Shown: positions 61,958 to 64,000 of the stretch, in pieces
Layout: every line of letters starts with the position of its first letter
How positions within the stretch are numbered: the stretch's first letter is position 1
NCBI RefSeq assembly: GCF_041415945.1
Contig: NZ_JBGCUS010000001.1
Span: 1-64,000 of the forward strand
Reading direction: 5' to 3'
DNA length: 64,000 nt
Origin: Ancylobacter sp. IITR112
GTDB taxonomy: Bacteria; Pseudomonadota; Alphaproteobacteria; Rhizobiales; Xanthobacteraceae
The notes under the pieces: model-generated
Database searches by the model: none
Seen by the model: only the letters and a program-made list of their open reading frames with translations
What the model was told of the DNA's origin: nothing
Program-made: the position numbers and the translations under genes

Positions 61958-62873
61958 CAGCCGCTGCTTCACGCAGGCTGGACATTGAGCGGGCGAGATC
62001 AAGAAGCTGTCTTAGAGCCGGATTGTCGTTCTTCGGAGACCACACGGCGCTGAACGGGAGAACCTCACCGACGATCGGCCGGTAGGCGATACCTGGGAAG
62101 TGTGCGGCCGTCATTGCCTCGCTGACGACCGTCAAACCCCGCTTCAAGGCCACGAGCGGTAGAAGGTTTTCCCTGCCGATGTGATGCACGCGAATCTGAG
62201 GGTGATAGCCGAACGCGGCGAGACGCTGAACGAGATAGTCATGAATCTCCTGGCCAGGACCTGCCTCGTTGATGATAAAATTCTCCTCCGCCAGGTGCTG
62301 CCACTCTAGCTCGTCACGACCCGCCAGAACGTGATCTTCGGGAAGCACGGCAAATACGCGCTCCGACCATAGCGGAAGCGTTTCGCAGTCGCGCCAACTC
62401 CGCTCCCCCGTCAAGAACGCCGCGTCCAGTTGCATTCGACGAATAGCCGCGGCTTGATCTGCAGGATTGTCTTCGATCAGATCGATCTGAACCTTCGGGT
62501 GCCGATCAGCGTAGAGGCCGAGTAGCTCTGCGAGGAATCCCGAGGCGATTGACGAATAGATCCCGATTCTAACGCGGCCGAAATCCGAACGCTGGATTGA
62601 CGCGATTTCTTCGGTGCCATCCCCGAAGTTTCGCAAAATCTGACGCGCTCGCCGAAGGAAACGCTGGCCCGCGAACGTCAAACAGACGCCACCGCTATGA
62701 CGAAGAAACAAAGGCGTACCCAGGCGATGTTCGAGATCGCGGATGCGACGGCTGATTGCGGAGTGTTGAATCCCGGTATCGGCGCTGGCCTTACGGAAGC
62801 TGCCATGCTCGGCCGCAGCCACAAAATAGCGTAGGTGTCGAAGCTCGATGGCATGGGTCCTTTCCACGGCCAT
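61890..62873 (-). CDS. LysR-family regulator at the end of the trb operon
   Basis: 327 residues from ATG 62,873 (MAVERTHAIELRHLRYFVAAAEHGSFRKASADTGIQHSAISRRIRDLEHRLGTPLFLRHSGGV). LysR substrate-binding domain ends ...RSMSSLREAAA. It faces the trb operon and overlaps the DUF2274 gene tail by 68 bases. Such a LysR gene is common at this ICE position; its target may be trb or element genes. The frame stays open 119 codons further upstream, which is probably chance. Confidence 0.88.
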   Translation of the reverse strand: MAVERTHAIELRHLRYFVAAAEHGSFRKASADTGIQHSAISRRIRDLEHRLGTPLFLRHSGGVCLTFAGQRFLRRARQILRNFGDGTEEIASIQRSDFGRVRIGIYSSIASGFLAELLGLYADRHPKVQIDLIEDNPADQAAAIRRMQLDAAFLTGERSWRDCETLPLWSERVFAVLPEDHVLAGRDELEWQHLAEENFIINEAGPGQEIHDYLVQRLAAFGYHPQIRVHHIGRENLLPLVALKRGLTVVSEAMTAAHFPGIAYRPIVGEVLPFSAVWSPKNDNPALRQLLDLARSMSSLREAAAVTPPALPIDVNAGPSQSPDRLQ

Positions 62874-63376
62874 CGTCACGCACCCAACCAAGCCTTGTTC
62901 GGCGCGATAGGTGCGCCATGTCCCGCACACCGCCTCGTCGGGCGGTCCAGCACGGCTCGCATCAGCAGCGCTTGTCGAAAATCCGGTGGTCTGGACATAC
63001 GCTGCCGCATAGCCGGTATCTCCGGCTATTGAGCTTGGACGCTTCCGCGCCGGACGAATTCTCCATTCGGCGGAAGGCCACTTGTTCGTTGGTCCCCCTG
63101 AAGCCAATCCGACATCGCCGTCATCGTCCCGCTCCACATTCGCGACTCGGTCGGACCACCAAAGCCAGACCTCCCATCCGATAGCTTTTACAGGGCGAAG
63201 ACCATTTAGATTAGTGGGCGTAAAGCGCATGTCATTTTAAGCCCTGCTCAACAATGCGCCTGCAAATGCCCGCCAGCACCTATAAGGCGTCGCCGGCTGT
63301 TCTCGACTGTGCGTCAGGTCTGATGATGACTTGGTGGGGAGCAAACGCTCTGACCCAAAGCCATCCCTTAGAGGGG
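62874..63376. other. Region between the trb-linked LysR gene and the tRNA
   Basis: About 500 bases, nothing certain. It holds the LysR promoter. A perfect hairpin, ATAGCCGG-TATCT-CCGGCTAT, lies at 63,009-63,029. The open frame on the minus strand in line with LysR (to 63,230) encodes WEVWLWWSDRVANVERDDDG and similar; it may be a gene remnant, but it has no recognisable domain. Confidence 0.4.
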
Positions 63377-63453
63377 TGGCGCGCCCGACACGATTCGAAC
63401 GTGTGGCCTCCACCTTCGGAGGGTGGCGCTCTATCCAGCTGAGCTACGGGCGC
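63377..63453 (-). tRNA. tRNA-Arg(CCG), complete, carried by the island
   Basis: 77 nt including encoded CCA (63,377-63,379). Acceptor GCGCCCG/CGGGCGC, D-arm GCTCAGCTGGATAGAGC, anticodon stem CCACC/GGTGG with loop CTCCGAA (anticodon CCG), T-arm ACACG TTCGAAT CGTGT. All stems pair perfectly. It decodes CGG, the same codon as the split host tRNA, and probably replaces it. Confidence 0.95.
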
Positions 63454-63582
63454 ATCTATATTCAGATAGTGACCGAGATCGAACAGGGTCAATCCCAAAT
63501 CCAACAATCGAATCGGCTCAAGCGGTGTGGGTCTGAACCCTGCCGATCGTCGCCGTTCGTTCTCTACAACCTCCTTTCGGTT

Positions 63583-63603
63583 TGCTTCCGTGGTGCTTCC
63601 GCG
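63583..63603. repeat. Right copy of the 21-bp terminal repeat
   Basis: The same 21 bases as at 27,141-27,161, same orientation, 98 bp inside attR. Paired with the left copy it suggests arm-type integrase binding sites. Confidence 0.65.
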
Positions 63604-63701
63604 ACCTCAGAAGCGATTCTTCTGCTTCCTTCGAGTTCCGCCAATCGCTTGGTTTTCCTCGCTTTTTCCTGCGCCCGTAACAAACACGCTTGACTTACGT
63701 C

Positions 63702-63747
<46 letters not shown>

Positions 63748-63855
63748 GGCGCGGAAGATGCGCCGTGCCGCGTCTTCATAATCGAAGCGCCGGCCTCCGG
63801 CAACGGGGGCGCGGGTGGTTTCGTGGGGAGAGGGGGCTGGATCTCGCGCCGCTTC

Positions 63856-63894
63856 CTCCGACAGAGGTCGCGCGTTCGAATCGTGCCGGGCGCG
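63856..63894 (+). pseudogene. tRNA 3'-half-like fragment
   Basis: CTCCGA, three other bases, then AGGTCGCGCG TTCGAAT CGTGCCGGGCGCG. This matches the T-arm and acceptor of the split tRNA-Arg with a few changes and a small deletion, in inverted orientation to the 5' half 110 bp away. No 5' half precedes it, so it is not a working tRNA. The surrounding 63,745-63,911 has no gene. Confidence 0.55.
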
Positions 63895-63911
63895 TGCCGG
63901 CTAGGCGGCGC

Positions 63912-64000
63912 TTAACGCAACCGACCGTCGACCGGGACGCGATAGCGCAGAGCCGCAGCTTCCAGGCGTGCCCTGGCGTCAGCGGTGGCCGGGGTGATCC
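63912..64000 (-). CDS. C-terminal end of an unidentified gene
   Basis: Minus-strand frame open from the right edge to TAA at 63,912-63,914; the 28 visible residues end ITPATADARARLEAAALRYRVPVDGRLR. Codon use (G/C at third positions) is like that of real genes here. Too short to identify. Confidence 0.4.
   Translation of the reverse strand, partial: ITPATADARARLEAAALRYRVPVDGRLR

Noticed and set aside
62874..63230. 119-residue N-terminal extension of the LysR protein at 61,890
   Set aside because: LysR proteins start with the HTH; the extension has no domain, and ATG 62,873 gives the standard length.
63780..63898. A complete tRNA on the plus strand
   Set aside because: T-arm and acceptor-like bases are present at 63,856-63,894, but no D-arm or paired 5' acceptor precedes them.

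Overview
The window is GC-rich DNA with alphaproteobacterial gene content and layout. It fits a soil or water member of the Hyphomicrobiales (Xanthobacteraceae-like); this is inferred from gene families, an alphaproteobacterial trb conjugation operon and dispersed CTAGAGC-type palindromes, and no 16S gene is present.

Chromosome, 1-26,965. On the left is an exopolysaccharide/envelope cluster on the minus strand (metallophosphoesterase, outer-membrane beta-barrel, two unknown envelope proteins, Wzc-type tyrosine autokinase). A heme-iron module follows: hmuTUV on the plus strand, convergent with a heme oxygenase and a TonB-dependent receptor. Next come mixed metabolic genes: LysR with SnoaL/SDR, an alpha/beta hydrolase, an HTH-GAF protein, and a minus-strand run of DoxX, P450, response regulator and GMC oxidoreductase. 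The last chromosomal block is an ECF sigma/anti-sigma operon with a DUF305 protein and a YVTN beta-propeller. Three promoter-like sequences of identical geometry (GGAATAA, 13 bases, GAGTC) lie in front of this operon, of a divergent SnoaL-like gene and at 15.8 kb, and look like the local regulon of that sigma factor.

Integrated element, about 27,000-63,712 (36.7 kb). A tyrosine integrase has inserted the element into the anticodon loop of a tRNA-Arg(CCG). The 3' part of the tRNA lies at the left edge and the 5' part at the right edge. They share an 11-bp core, and 45+43-11 gives exactly 77 nt. The element carries its own complete 77-nt tRNA-Arg(CCG) just inside the right end, and a 21-bp direct repeat near both ends. 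Its cargo is a defence block on the minus strand: AbiE toxin-antitoxin; Hachiman (HamA/HamB); an unfamiliar three-gene unit (sigma-70-like protein, small protein, and an ImmA/IrrE-UvrD-PD(D/E)XK/Fe-S fusion); and a three-gene ubiquitin-like operon (multiubiquitin, ThiF/E1-like, DUF6527). Then come ArdC and DUF2958, a complete IS3-family element with 4-bp target duplications, a LysR plus seven-gene set of mostly exported redox and hydrolase proteins, and a trbBCDEJKLFGI mating-pair operon ending in DUF2274 and a LysR gene. No relaxase, coupling protein or partition/replication genes are visible, so the element is probably a reduced ICE that cannot transfer itself.

The chromosome resumes at 63,745 with a tRNA-like fragment and the end of one partial gene.
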